Shown one piece after another: positions 7,328 through 15,288 of a stretch of 23,653 nucleotides of DNA; the stretch's first letter is position 1, and each line of letters opens with the position of its first letter. This DNA comes from JBGSWL01 sp041752455 (GTDB lineage Bacteria > Pseudomonadota > Alphaproteobacteria > Rhizobiales > Rhizobiaceae). Location: NCBI GenBank assembly GCA_041752455.1, contig JBGSWL010000114.1:1-23653 (forward strand), read 5' to 3'. The notes beneath the pieces are model-generated. The model was not told the origin of the DNA, made no database searches, and worked only from the letters and a program-made list of their open reading frames with translations. The translations under genes were made by a program, and so were the position numbers.

Positions 7328-8698
7328 ATGAACCGTCGTGATTTTCTGGCCGGTTTTGCGACAGCTGTCGCATCCGGCACGTTGAGCGGTCCCGCGCTGG
7401 CACAGCAGCGTGTCCCGACAGTGACGCTGGCGGATCTTCGCGGCACGCAAAGTGCGCTCGATCATGGCGTGCGCCCCGGCGCGCTCGACAACCAGTCCGC
7501 CGCCTTCCAGGCCATGGTCGATGCGGCCGCGGCCAACCGCACACCGCTGTTCCTGCCGCCCGGTACGTATGTGATTTCCAATATCCGCTTGCCGGATGGC
7601 GCCGACCTTGCCGGTATTCCAGGTGCGACGCATCTCGTTTACGGCGGCGACGGGCATTTCCTGTCGGCGGAAACCGCGGAGCGCATCACCCTTTCCGGCC
7701 TGATGATCGACGGCGCGAACCGCTGGACCGGCGATGCCACGGATGGCCTTGTCGACCTGCGCGGTGTTCTCGATGTGCGTCTCGGCGAACTCGATGTGCG
7801 CGGCGCAGGTCAAGACGGCATCCACCTCGAACAGTGCGGCGGGTCGGTACGTGACTGCCGCATCTACGGCGCGGCGCGTTTCGGCATCTTTTCGGTCGAA
7901 GGCCGGGCCCTCACGATTACCGGCAACAGCGTTTATGCCTGCGGCAATGGCGGCATCATCGTGCATCGCTGGAGCCAGGGCGAAAATGGCACGATCATCA
8001 CGGGAAACCGCATCGAAGCCATCAAGGCGCTTGAGGGCGGCACCGGCCAATGGGGCAATGCGATCAACCTGTTTCGCACCGATGGTGTCACCGTTTCCGG
8101 CAACATCATCCGCGATGCGGCGTTTTCGGCGATCCGCGCCAATTCGGCGCGTCGCATCCTGATCTCCGGCAACCAGTGCATCGGGTCGGGGGAGACCGCG
8201 ATCTATGCGGAGTTCTCCTTCGAGAATGCGGTGATTGCCGACAACATCATCGACAGCGCAGCAAGCGGCATCGCCGTCACCAATCTCGATCAGGGCGGGC
8301 GCGGCGCCGTCGTTTCCGGCAATATCGTGCGCAACATCCACGGGCGCGGGCCGTATCCGGCCGATCCGCCCGGCTTCGGCACGGGGATTGGTGTCGAAGC
8401 TGATACGACGGTCACCGGGAACCTGATCGATGGCGCAACGCGCTTCGGGATCAATTGCGGCTGGGGGCCGTTCCTGCGCGATGTGGCGGTGTCCGGAAAT
8501 GTCATCCGGGACGTCACCCATGGGATCGGCGTGACTGTTGCAGACGGCGCCGGTTCGGTGGTCATTTCCGGCAATGCCATCGCCGCGCGCGATGGCGCGA
8601 TCCGCGCTCACCGCTGGAGCGATGTTCTTGACGGCGATCTTGCGACAGCGCGCCGCCTGCCCGATCACGTGACGCTTTTGGCGAACCGGTTCGGCTAG
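7328..8698 (+). CDS. Tat-exported right-handed beta-helix protein (TIGR03808-type)
   Basis: The protein is 456 residues. The N terminus MNRRDFLAGFATA... with ALA-Q near residue 25 is a clear twin-arginine signal peptide, so it is exported folded to the periplasm. The mature part contains many copies of a beta-helix rung, visible as SGN-I/V or TGN-I repeats (for example TITGNSVYAC, ISGNQCIGSG, VVSGNIVRN, VAVSGNVIRDV). It begins with a region like pectate-lyase-type helices (DHGVRPGALDNQSAAFQAM). This matches the uncharacterised Tat-exported repeat family TIGR03808, known mainly from Rhizobiales. Carbohydrate binding or lysis is a guess from the fold. The ATG at 7328 has GGAGG 6 bases upstream, within a hairpin. 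It ends 9 bases from the convergent asparaginase gene. Confidence 0.88.
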   Translation: MNRRDFLAGFATAVASGTLSGPALAQQRVPTVTLADLRGTQSALDHGVRPGALDNQSAAFQAMVDAAAANRTPLFLPPGTYVISNIRLPDGADLAGIPGATHLVYGGDGHFLSAETAERITLSGLMIDGANRWTGDATDGLVDLRGVLDVRLGELDVRGAGQDGIHLEQCGGSVRDCRIYGAARFGIFSVEGRALTITGNSVYACGNGGIIVHRWSQGENGTIITGNRIEAIKALEGGTGQWGNAINLFRTDGVTVSGNIIRDAAFSAIRANSARRILISGNQCIGSGETAIYAEFSFENAVIADNIIDSAASGIAVTNLDQGGRGAVVSGNIVRNIHGRGPYPADPPGFGTGIGVEADTTVTGNLIDGATRFGINCGWGPFLRDVAVSGNVIRDVTHGIGVTVADGAGSVVISGNAIAARDGAIRAHRWSDVLDGDLATARRLPDHVTLLANRFG

Positions 8699-8707
8699 AG
8701 TGCTGCC

Positions 8708-9706
8708 CTAACTCACAGCGCGAATGCGGCCGACCTCACGGCCGTTGAAATCGCGGATCGGTGCCTGCGACAGTGCCTTGAGCGCCGGCTGGAGCGGGTC
8801 GTCTGTGGTCAGCAGCGATGCGATCAGTGCCGCCAGCCGCACTTCCACCGCGCGCGAAGCTCCGTCATCACACTTGAGCGCGAGGCCGATGCCTTCGCGC
8901 GGCAGCGCCGCCACATAAACGCCCTCGGCGCCGGTCTTGGCATAGATGCGCCCCTCGCCCGCCAGCATCAGGCGGGTGCAGAACCGGTCCGTGCCGGCGA
9001 CATGCCAAGGTTCGGCGATGCAGGCGTCCATCAGGCGCCGTGCAGCCCTCGCACGCTCACGGCCAAGCCCCTCGCCCGTTGCAAGGCAGGCAAAGGCCTG
9101 CGCAAAGCCGGACAAGGGCGCGGCAAAGGTCGGTGCCGAACAGCCGTCGATGGCGCAGACATCGCCTTCCAGCGCATAGCCCGTGAGGTCAGCGATCGTC
9201 CCACGGATGTCCGCCTGGAGCGGATGGGCGGCATCGAGATAGCTGCTGACATCTTCGCCGAGATGGACGCAGGTGCAGAGAAATCCGGCGTGCTTTCCCG
9301 AACAGTTGTTGTGCAACCGTGTCGGGCGCTGGCCGGTGCCGACCATCGCCGCGACCGTGTCAGCGGAAAACAGTGGCCAATGCGGCCCGCAGCCAAGCGC
9401 GCCCTCCCCAAGGCCGGCCGCGACAAGCATGTGCGCCGCCGTTTCCACATGGCCGGGTTCACTGGAGTGCGAGGCGCAGGCAAGCGCCAATTCGTGGTTT
9501 CGAAACCCGAAGGCGTCCGCCGCGCCGCTCTCGACCAGCGGCAGCGCCTGCATCAGTTTCAGCGACGAGCGGGCAAAGACCGGCGCGCCGATGTCACCGC
9601 CCTGGTCGATGATGCGCCCTTGCGCATCCATGGCAACGAACGCACCGCGATGAATGCTTTCGACGCGCCTGCCCCTCAAGACCTCTGCGATGACCGGATT
9701 GCTCAT
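8708..9706 (-). CDS. L-asparaginase, class 3 (Rhizobium etli type, AnsA/asparaginase II family)
   Basis: This enzyme hydrolyses asparagine to aspartate and ammonia. It belongs to the family structurally described for R. etli inducible asparaginase, unrelated to the E. coli enzymes. Conserved active-site blocks are present: the SxxK pair Ser47-Lys50 (ARSSLK), CASHSSE at 77-83, the metal-site block Cys135-SG-Lys138-His139 (HNNCSGKH), Asp187 and Cys189 (IDGCSAP), and Lys257 (AKTGAEG). The length of 332 residues is normal and there is no signal peptide. The ATG at 9706 has a GTGGGGGG purine-rich site in front; the GTG at 9718 is in frame but lies inside that site. It is 42 bases downstream of the mutase gene on the same strand with no terminator visible, so they are probably co-transcribed. 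Confidence 0.92.
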   Translation of the reverse strand: MSNPVIAEVLRGRRVESIHRGAFVAMDAQGRIIDQGGDIGAPVFARSSLKLMQALPLVESGAADAFGFRNHELALACASHSSEPGHVETAAHMLVAAGLGEGALGCGPHWPLFSADTVAAMVGTGQRPTRLHNNCSGKHAGFLCTCVHLGEDVSSYLDAAHPLQADIRGTIADLTGYALEGDVCAIDGCSAPTFAAPLSGFAQAFACLATGEGLGRERARAARRLMDACIAEPWHVAGTDRFCTRLMLAGEGRIYAKTGAEGVYVAALPREGIGLALKCDDGASRAVEVRLAALIASLLTTDDPLQPALKALSQAPIRDFNGREVGRIRAVS

Positions 9707-9748
9707 CTTGCCCCCCACTACGGCTTGAACGAACGTTGGCTTCCAGGT

Positions 9749-11263
9749 TCAGATCGACTGGTTATAGGCACCGACTTCCGGATTTTCGCGCAGAACCGCA
9801 TCGACAGCGCGGAACATCGCGATCTTGCGCTCCTCCGAAACCGGGCTCTCGACCACCACCACCATTTCCGGCTTGTTGGATGAGGCCCGCACCAGGCCCC
9901 AGGTGCCATCGTCGGCCACCACACGGACGCCGTTGACTGTCACGAGGTCAACGATCGGATGACCGGCAATCAGTTCACCGGCGGCATGCATCGCGGTGAA
10001 GCGCGCCACCACCTTGTCGATGACGCTGTACTTCACCTCGTCGTCGCAATGCGGCGACATCGTCGGCGATCCGTAAGTCAGCGGTAACGCACGATACAGA
10101 TCCGCCATCGAGGATTGCGGGTTGCGATCCAGCATTTCGCACGTGGCAATCGCCGTGATCAGTCCGTCATCATAGCCGCGCCCGATTGGCGGGTTGAAAA
10201 AGAAGTGCCCGGATTTCTCGAACCCGGCGATGGCGCCAAGTTCGGCAACACGGCGTTTGATGTAGGAATGGCCGGTTTTCCAGTAGTCGGTCGTCGCGCC
10301 CTGCGCCTTCAGGACCGGGTCGGTCATGAACAGGCCGGTCGATTTGACGTCGACGACAAACACAGCGTTCTCGTGCAGCGCCGAAATGTCGCGTGCCAGC
10401 ATCACGCCCACCTTGTCGGCGAAGATCTCGTGGCCTTCATTGTCGACGACGCCGCAGCGGTCGCCATCGCCGTCAAAGCCAAGCCCCACATCGGCGCCAT
10501 GTTCGAGCACCGCGTCGCGGATCGCATGGAGCATTTCCATGTCTTCCGGGTTCGGGTTGTAGCGCGGAAACGTGTGGTCGAGTTCGCAGTCGAGTTCGAT
10601 GACCTCGCAGCCGATCTGGCGCAGCACCTGCGGCGCGAACGCGCCGGCAGTCCCGTTGCCGCAGGCAGCAACCACCTTGAGCTTGCGCTTGATCTGGTGG
10701 CCCGCCACCAGTTCCTCGATGTAACGGTCGCGGAAGTTCTCGATCAACTGGTAGGTGCCGCCGCCGATCAGGTCGAAATCGCCGTTCAGCACGATGTCGC
10801 GCAGCGCGCTCATTTCATCAGGACCGAAGGTCAGCGGCCGTTGGCAGCCCATCTTGACGCCGGTCCAGCCGTTCTCGTTGTGCGAGGCAGTCACCATCGC
10901 AACCGACGGCACATCGAGCGCGAACTGGGCGAAATAGGCCATCGGCGACAGCGCAAGTCCGATATCGCGCACATTGGCGCCAGCGGCCATCAGCCCTTGC
11001 GTCAGTGCAATCTTGATGCTCATGGAATAGCTGCGGAAATCGTGGCCGACGACGATATCCGGTCCCGCACCCAGCCGGCGGATCAGCGTTCCCAAGCCCA
11101 TGCCGAGCGCTTGAACGCCGATGAGGTTCAACTCCGGTGCCTTGTCGGAAGCCGGATGGCCAAACCACCAGCGCGCATCATATTCGCGAAATCCGGTCGG
11201 CTTGACGAGCGCCGTTGTTTCGAAACCAAAGGTATTGGGGGCAATCGAAGCGACGGGCTTCAT
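9749..11263 (-). CDS. manB: Phosphomannomutase/phosphoglucomutase (ManB/AlgC type)
   Basis: This enzyme interconverts hexose 6- and 1-phosphates, supplying GDP-mannose or UDP-glucose for surface polysaccharides. Four signature loops of the alpha-D-phosphohexomutase superfamily are present: the phosphoserine loop TASHNE with Ser127, the Mg-binding loop DGDGDR (264-269), the sugar-specificity loop GFEKSGHFFF (about 347-356; bifunctional PMM/PGM enzymes have GEMSGH) and the phosphate loop SSNKPEM near the C terminus. It is 504 residues, at the long end for the group and typical of alphaproteobacterial ManB. The ATG at 11263 has GAAGAGGA upstream. Asp and Phe-Glu-Lys in the sugar loop do not settle mannose versus glucose preference. 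The asparaginase gene follows 42 bases downstream. Confidence 0.9.
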   Translation of the reverse strand: MKPVASIAPNTFGFETTALVKPTGFREYDARWWFGHPASDKAPELNLIGVQALGMGLGTLIRRLGAGPDIVVGHDFRSYSMSIKIALTQGLMAAGANVRDIGLALSPMAYFAQFALDVPSVAMVTASHNENGWTGVKMGCQRPLTFGPDEMSALRDIVLNGDFDLIGGGTYQLIENFRDRYIEELVAGHQIKRKLKVVAACGNGTAGAFAPQVLRQIGCEVIELDCELDHTFPRYNPNPEDMEMLHAIRDAVLEHGADVGLGFDGDGDRCGVVDNEGHEIFADKVGVMLARDISALHENAVFVVDVKSTGLFMTDPVLKAQGATTDYWKTGHSYIKRRVAELGAIAGFEKSGHFFFNPPIGRGYDDGLITAIATCEMLDRNPQSSMADLYRALPLTYGSPTMSPHCDDEVKYSVIDKVVARFTAMHAAGELIAGHPIVDLVTVNGVRVVADDGTWGLVRASSNKPEMVVVVESPVSEERKIAMFRAVDAVLRENPEVGAYNQSI

Positions 11264-11399
11264 GACGAATCCTCTTCAAGGCGGCGCGTTGCCGCGGCGA
11301 GAGCCTTGCCACAGACCGGCACGAGCGAAAAGGATTTTTACGCGCATCCGCGTGCCGAAAACTTGCGACACGCGTGCATCAGATTGTGATGGGGAAGGC

Positions 11400-11476
11400 T
11401 GGTCGGAGTGAGAGGATTCGAACCTCCGACCCCCTCGTCCCGAACGAGGTGCGCTACCAGGCTGCGCTACACTCCG
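11400..11476 (-). tRNA. tRNA-Pro (anticodon CGG)
   Basis: A complete cloverleaf can be folded on the minus strand. The acceptor arms are CGGAGTG and CACTCCG, the D arm includes GCGCAGCCTGGTAGCGC, the anticodon stem CCTCG/CGAGG holds loop TTCGGGA with anticodon CGG, and the T loop is GGTTCGAATCC. The discriminator is A and the CCA end is encoded. It reads the proline codon CCG. Confidence 0.96.
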
Positions 11477-11497
11477 GCCTTGAAGTTCGGCTGCTAT

Positions 11498-11514
11498 AGC
11501 GGTGCTTCACCGCT
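11498..11514 (-). terminator. Possible dxs terminator hairpin
   Basis: A perfect 7-base stem, AGCGGTG with CACCGCT, has a 3-base loop between the dxs stop (11575) and the tRNA-Pro gene. It has no T run, so it may be only a structured 3' end. Confidence 0.3.
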
Positions 11515-11574
11515 TCCGCAAGGCCCGGAAGGCACGCAAGTCACGTCCGCGCCGTGCGTTTCGAACGCCCTGCG

Positions 11575-13500
11575 TCACGCCGTCAGAGGATTGGCGACAG
11601 AGGCGGCGTCGCGCCCCAGCGCTGCAAAAACCTTGGCGACGATGCCCTTGGCATCGAGGCCCGACAGTTCGTACATGCGCTCGGGCGAGGCCTGATCGAC
11701 AAACCGGTCAGGCAGTGTCATCGCCCGGAAGCGAAGGCCGCTGTCGAGCAACCCGGTTTCGAACAGGTGTTGTGCGACAAACGAACCGAACCCGCCGATG
11801 CACCCTTCTTCGATGGTGATCAGCAGTTCGTGGTTGCGTGCCAATTGCCCGATCAGGTCGGTGTCGAGCGGCTTGGCAAAGCGCGCATCGGCAACCGTGG
11901 CAGGCAGGCCGTAGCTGTCGAGCATTTCTGCGGCCAGCAGCGCTTCTGCGAGCCGCGTGCCGAGCGACAGGATCGCGACCTTGCCACCTTCGCGCAGGAC
12001 ACGGCCCTTGCCGATTTCGAGGATCTGGCCGCGCTCGGGCATTTCAACGCCGACGCCTTCGCCACGCGGATAGCGGAACGCGATCGGGCCGTCGTCATAG
12101 GCAACAGAAGTGCGCACCATGTGCTTGAGCTCGGCCTCATCGGCAGCCGCCATGACAACCATGCCCGGCAGCGTTCCGAGATAGGCAACATCGAACGAAC
12201 CGGCATGGGTTTGCCCGTCGGCACCCACAAGCCCGGCGCGGTCGATCGGGAACCGGACCGGCAGCGACTGGATCGCGACATCATGCACGACCTGATCATA
12301 GGCGCGCTGCAGGAATGTCGAATAGATCGCACAGAACGGTTTCATGCCATCGGCGGCCATTCCGGCAGCGAACGTCACCGCATGTTGCTCGGCAATGCCG
12401 ACATCATAGGTACGCTCGGGAAACGCTTTTTCAAAAATGTCGACACCGGTGCCGTTTGGCATCGCCGCGGTGATCGCCACGATGCGATCATCGTGGTGGC
12501 CTTCCTGCGCCAGCGCCTGACCGAAAACCTTGGTATAGGCCGGCGCGTTCGGTGTCGCCTTGGCCTGCGCGCCCGTGATCACATCGAATTTGGCAACGCC
12601 ATGGTATTTGTCAGCGGCAGCCTCTGCCGGCGCGTAGCCCTTGCCCTTCTGCGTCACCACATGGATGAGGATCGGGCCGACACCGGCATCGCGCGCATTG
12701 CGCAGCACGGGCAGCAGATGGTTGAGGTTGTGGCCGTCGATCGGCCCGACGTAGAAAAAGCCCAGTTCCTCGAACAGCGTCCCGCCGGAGAAAAACGTGC
12801 GCGTGTATTCCTCGGTCTTGCGCGCCTTGTCCTGGAAAAACTTCGGCAGGCGCTTGGAGAGTGCCTTGGCGCTTTCGCGCAGGTTCAGATACGTCCGGCC
12901 AGAGACGAGCCGCGCCAGATAGGCGCTCATCGCGCCGACCGGCGGGGCAATCGACATGTCATTGTCATTGAGGATGACGATCTGGCGTGCGTCAACCGCG
13001 CCGGCATTGTTCATGGCTTCATAGGCCATGCCGGCCGACATCGACCCGTCGCCGATCACCGAGACGACATTGCGCGCAACGCCCTGCAGCCGCGCCGCTT
13101 CGACCATGCCGAGGCCGGCGGAAATCGAGGTCGACGAATGGGCTGCGCCGAACGGATCGTATTCGCTCTCCATGCGCTTGGTGAAGCCCGAAAGCCCGCC
13201 TTCCTTGCGCAGCGTGCGAATCCGCTCGCGCCGGCCGGTCAGGATCTTGTGCGGGTAGCACTGGTGGCCGACATCCCAGATGATCCGGTCATGCGGCGTG
13301 TCAAAGACATGGTGGAGCGCGATGGTCAGTTCGACGACGCCAAGGCCGGCACCAAGATGCCCCCCGGTCTGGGAGACCGCGTCGATCATCTCGGCGCGCA
13401 GTTCGTGCGCCAGCAGGGGAAGCTGATCGTCGGCGATCTTGCGAAGATCGGCGGGTATGCGGACCGTATCCAGCAAGGGTGTTGACGGTCGTGCGCTCAT
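11575..13500 (-). CDS. dxs: 1-deoxy-D-xylulose-5-phosphate synthase
   Basis: This enzyme condenses pyruvate and glyceraldehyde 3-phosphate, the first step of the non-mevalonate isoprenoid pathway; the product also feeds thiamine and pyridoxal synthesis. It is 641 residues, as expected. The transketolase-like motifs are intact: His49 (TGGHLG), the thiamine diphosphate motif GDGSMSAGMAYEAMNNAG from Gly150 to about 167, DPFGAAHSSTSIS (115-127), the general acid Glu371 in DVGIAEQHA, and the DRAGLVGADGQTHAG pyrimidine-side block. The ATG at 13500 is preceded by GGGGGAGGCCAGG. In many rhizobia dxs lies near xseB and tlyA; here it stands between tRNA-Pro and the oxidoreductase gene. Confidence 0.97.
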   Translation of the reverse strand: MSARPSTPLLDTVRIPADLRKIADDQLPLLAHELRAEMIDAVSQTGGHLGAGLGVVELTIALHHVFDTPHDRIIWDVGHQCYPHKILTGRRERIRTLRKEGGLSGFTKRMESEYDPFGAAHSSTSISAGLGMVEAARLQGVARNVVSVIGDGSMSAGMAYEAMNNAGAVDARQIVILNDNDMSIAPPVGAMSAYLARLVSGRTYLNLRESAKALSKRLPKFFQDKARKTEEYTRTFFSGGTLFEELGFFYVGPIDGHNLNHLLPVLRNARDAGVGPILIHVVTQKGKGYAPAEAAADKYHGVAKFDVITGAQAKATPNAPAYTKVFGQALAQEGHHDDRIVAITAAMPNGTGVDIFEKAFPERTYDVGIAEQHAVTFAAGMAADGMKPFCAIYSTFLQRAYDQVVHDVAIQSLPVRFPIDRAGLVGADGQTHAGSFDVAYLGTLPGMVVMAAADEAELKHMVRTSVAYDDGPIAFRYPRGEGVGVEMPERGQILEIGKGRVLREGGKVAILSLGTRLAEALLAAEMLDSYGLPATVADARFAKPLDTDLIGQLARNHELLITIEEGCIGGFGSFVAQHLFETGLLDSGLRFRAMTLPDRFVDQASPERMYELSGLDAKGIVAKVFAALGRDAASVANPLTA

Positions 13501-13553
13501 GTCCTGGCCTCCCCCGACACCGCATCATTTTGGCGGCTGAGATATGGTATTGT

Positions 13554-13581
13554 GAAGTTGACGATAAAAAGTGTCAACTTC
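13554..13581. promoter_or_regulatory. Operator-like inverted repeat upstream of dxs
   Basis: Perfect 9-base arms GAAGTTGAC and GTCAACTTC are separated by 10 bases. A second, overlapping near-palindrome runs from AAAAGTGTCAA (13567) to TTGTCACTTTT (13594), with one mismatch. On the minus strand TTGACA within the repeat could be a -35 for dxs, about 70 bases upstream of its start. No T run follows, so a terminator is unlikely. Confidence 0.4.
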
Positions 13582-13679
13582 AATTGTCACTTTTCGCATT
13601 CGGAGGTTTATGACCAGCTTGCGAAGCCTTGCCAAGGGCCGCGCACTGCCGATGGACACCATGTCGCGTTTTTTCGCGG

Positions 13680-15035
13680 CTATTGTGCGGCGGTCTGCAT
13701 TGCCAGATCGTTATCGCCAAACACCAAAGCATCCTGCCGCGCGCGCAAGGATGCGATCAGCGAGCCCTCGCGCGGCTTGGCATTGGCGCGGGTGATCAGG
13801 TCGCCCTTGCGGATGGCGGCTATGGCGGTTCCCTTTTCGAGGAGCCCGCAGGGCATCGCGCCAGCGGCGCGCGCTTCGCCAACCGTCATGGTCCAGGAGC
13901 GATAGTCGCCCTCGCCGACCGCGCCAAGCGTTTCACCTGCCGCAATGTCGCGCTTGGCGACCGCACAGACTTCAGCCACCGGCCGCGCCAGCGGCACCAT
14001 GTCCGGGCGTCCGGTCAGCATGATGCGCGCTGCGGTCAGCGGCACTTCCAGCGAGGTCAGATGGTAAGGCCTGTGGAACGTGAAGTACGGCCCCGGCCCC
14101 ATTTTCAGGTCGGCCATGCGTTCGTGGATGCGCGGATGTTCGGCCTTGATGACGACGAAGACGCCCGGCGATACGCCTTTGCCGATCGAATAGTCGACGC
14201 AGCCCGGTTTCGACAGAACGCCGCCGTCGGCTTGCGGAATCAGCACCGAGGCCAGTTGATCGACGGTGGCGCGCGGGCCGTGCATGCCTGCGACATCAGG
14301 AACCAAGCCGGTCGCGTTGGCGATCGCCGCCATCTCGACCATGGTCTTGGAGCCGTCGATGAACTCGACCAGCATCCGCACATTCATGTGCCGCCGGTCA
14401 GCTTCCTCCTGGTAGTCCGCCGGTACCGCATCGAAATGCAGGGGGTTGTTCTTGCCCTTGCCGGCGCAGACAACCGAGTGCCCCATCGCCGTCACGAACT
14501 CGATGATCTCCATGCATGACGAGGGTTCATCGCCCGCGCCGAGCGTATAGATGACGCCGGCCTTGTCTGCCTCATGCTTGAGGTAAGGGCCGATGCAGAC
14601 ATCGCATTCGACATTCATCATGATCAGATGCTTGCTGAAACCGATGGTCCGCATGCCGATATCGGCACCGGCTTCCGGCACGCCGGTGGCATCGATCACC
14701 ACATCGACGAGATCATGAGACAGCGCCAGATCAAGATCATCGGTGACGGCAATCTTGCCGCGCTCGATGGCGGCAGACGCTTCATCGTGGCTGGAGACCG
14801 TCACGGTGCGGCCCTCGACACCCCAGGCCATCAGCGCTCCGGCGGCGGCCTTGCCGGGCGTGCGCTCCATGACCGTTGCGATCTCGACGCCCTGCATCAT
14901 GGAAACTTGCGTGAAGATGTCGGTGCCCATTTCGCCGGTGCCGACCAGTCCGATGCGGATCGGACGGTTTTCGTCGGCACGACGGGCAAGATCAGCCGCC
15001 AGCCCGGTGAGCTTCACATTGGGTGGAACGCGCAA
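13680..15035 (-). CDS. SAF-domain oxidoreductase, homoserine-dehydrogenase-like (COG4091)
   Basis: The protein is 451 residues and cytoplasmic. It has an N-terminal NAD(P)-binding Rossmann fold with GTGEMG at residues 32-37, a central region resembling homoserine dehydrogenase, and a C-terminal SAF domain (about 390-440, VAKRDIAAGETLGAVGEGDYRSW) of the kind shared by antifreeze proteins and FlgA. Relatives are often annotated wrongly as FlgA because of that domain. The substrate is unknown; several relatives sit in sugar-acid or polyol catabolic loci. No ATG fits the family start. I chose TTG at 15035 because GGGAG lies 8 bases before it; GTG at 15017 is the alternative and has no ribosome site. 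Its leader carries a terminator-like hairpin and the twin dyads described below. Confidence 0.75.
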   Translation of the reverse strand: MRVPPNVKLTGLAADLARRADENRPIRIGLVGTGEMGTDIFTQVSMMQGVEIATVMERTPGKAAAGALMAWGVEGRTVTVSSHDEASAAIERGKIAVTDDLDLALSHDLVDVVIDATGVPEAGADIGMRTIGFSKHLIMMNVECDVCIGPYLKHEADKAGVIYTLGAGDEPSSCMEIIEFVTAMGHSVVCAGKGKNNPLHFDAVPADYQEEADRRHMNVRMLVEFIDGSKTMVEMAAIANATGLVPDVAGMHGPRATVDQLASVLIPQADGGVLSKPGCVDYSIGKGVSPGVFVVIKAEHPRIHERMADLKMGPGPYFTFHRPYHLTSLEVPLTAARIMLTGRPDMVPLARPVAEVCAVAKRDIAAGETLGAVGEGDYRSWTMTVGEARAAGAMPCGLLEKGTAIAAIRKGDLITRANAKPREGSLIASLRARQDALVFGDNDLAMQTAAQ

Positions 15036-15086
15036 CAGAGAAACTCCCGGACTTGCCTCGACCAAGGATAGCACAGCCCGTCGGGG

Positions 15087-15129
15087 AAAAAGCAAGTCTG
15101 GCCAAGGGCCTCGACGGGCCAGGCTTTGC
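15087..15129 (-). terminator. Terminator-like hairpin in the oxidoreductase leader (possible attenuator)
   Basis: On the minus strand GCAAAGCCTGGCC pairs with GGCCAGACTTGC, with one mismatch and one bulge, around a 13-base loop. TTTTT follows at 15087-15091. No gene lies upstream on this strand, and the hairpin ends about 52 bases before the oxidoreductase start. It would therefore act on that gene's own leader transcript. Confidence 0.45.
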
Positions 15130-15236
15130 CCTTTTTGCAAAGGTGGTCGCGCCGCCCGCATTCTCGCCGACCCTTTTTGGCCAGAATGGCGGCGCCCGAG
15201 CGCATCAGCCAAAGCCAAACCACCGGGCAAGCATAA

Positions 15237-15264
15237 TTTACCTTACAATCCGTGAGGTAAATTA
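15237..15264. promoter_or_regulatory. Operator-like dyad 1 (TTTACCT-N11-AGGTAAA)
   Basis: The arms TTTACCT (15237-15243) and AGGTAAA (15255-15261) extend outward to 11 matching bases each (15233-15243 and 15255-15265). The 11-base spacer gives a T-N11-A centre, the pattern of LysR-type regulator boxes. It is one of two copies. Confidence 0.6.
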
Positions 15265-15288
15265 TTGAGTTTACCTAATTTTTCGCAA
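15261..15288 (-). promoter_or_regulatory. Candidate leftward promoter inside the dyads
   Basis: On the minus strand TTGCGA (15283-15288) and AATAAT (15261-15266) are spaced by 16 bases, with 4 of 6 and 5 of 6 matches to the -35 and -10 consensus. The -10 overlaps the right arm of dyad 1 and the -35 touches the right arm of dyad 2. Transcription would run toward the oxidoreductase gene. Confidence 0.35.

Noticed and set aside
6875..8668. A 597-codon open frame on the minus strand, opposite the small protein and the Tat-exported protein genes
   Set aside because: It spans two well-supported plus-strand genes and their gap. Long antisense frames are common in GC-rich DNA. The product is rich in Asp, Arg, Ala and His with no recognisable domain.
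8682..8693. Palindrome CGAACCGGTTCG at the end of the Tat-exported protein gene
   Set aside because: It is inside coding sequence and explained by the codons for the last residues. It has no T run, and the gap after the gene is only 9 bases.
10115..11389. A 424-codon plus-strand frame opposite manB
   Set aside because: It is a shadow of the mutase gene and runs into the tRNA-Pro side without a ribosome site or domain.
11554..13485. A 643-codon open frame on the plus strand opposite dxs
   Set aside because: It mirrors the dxs gene almost exactly, and dxs has every catalytic motif. The antisense product has no family resemblance.
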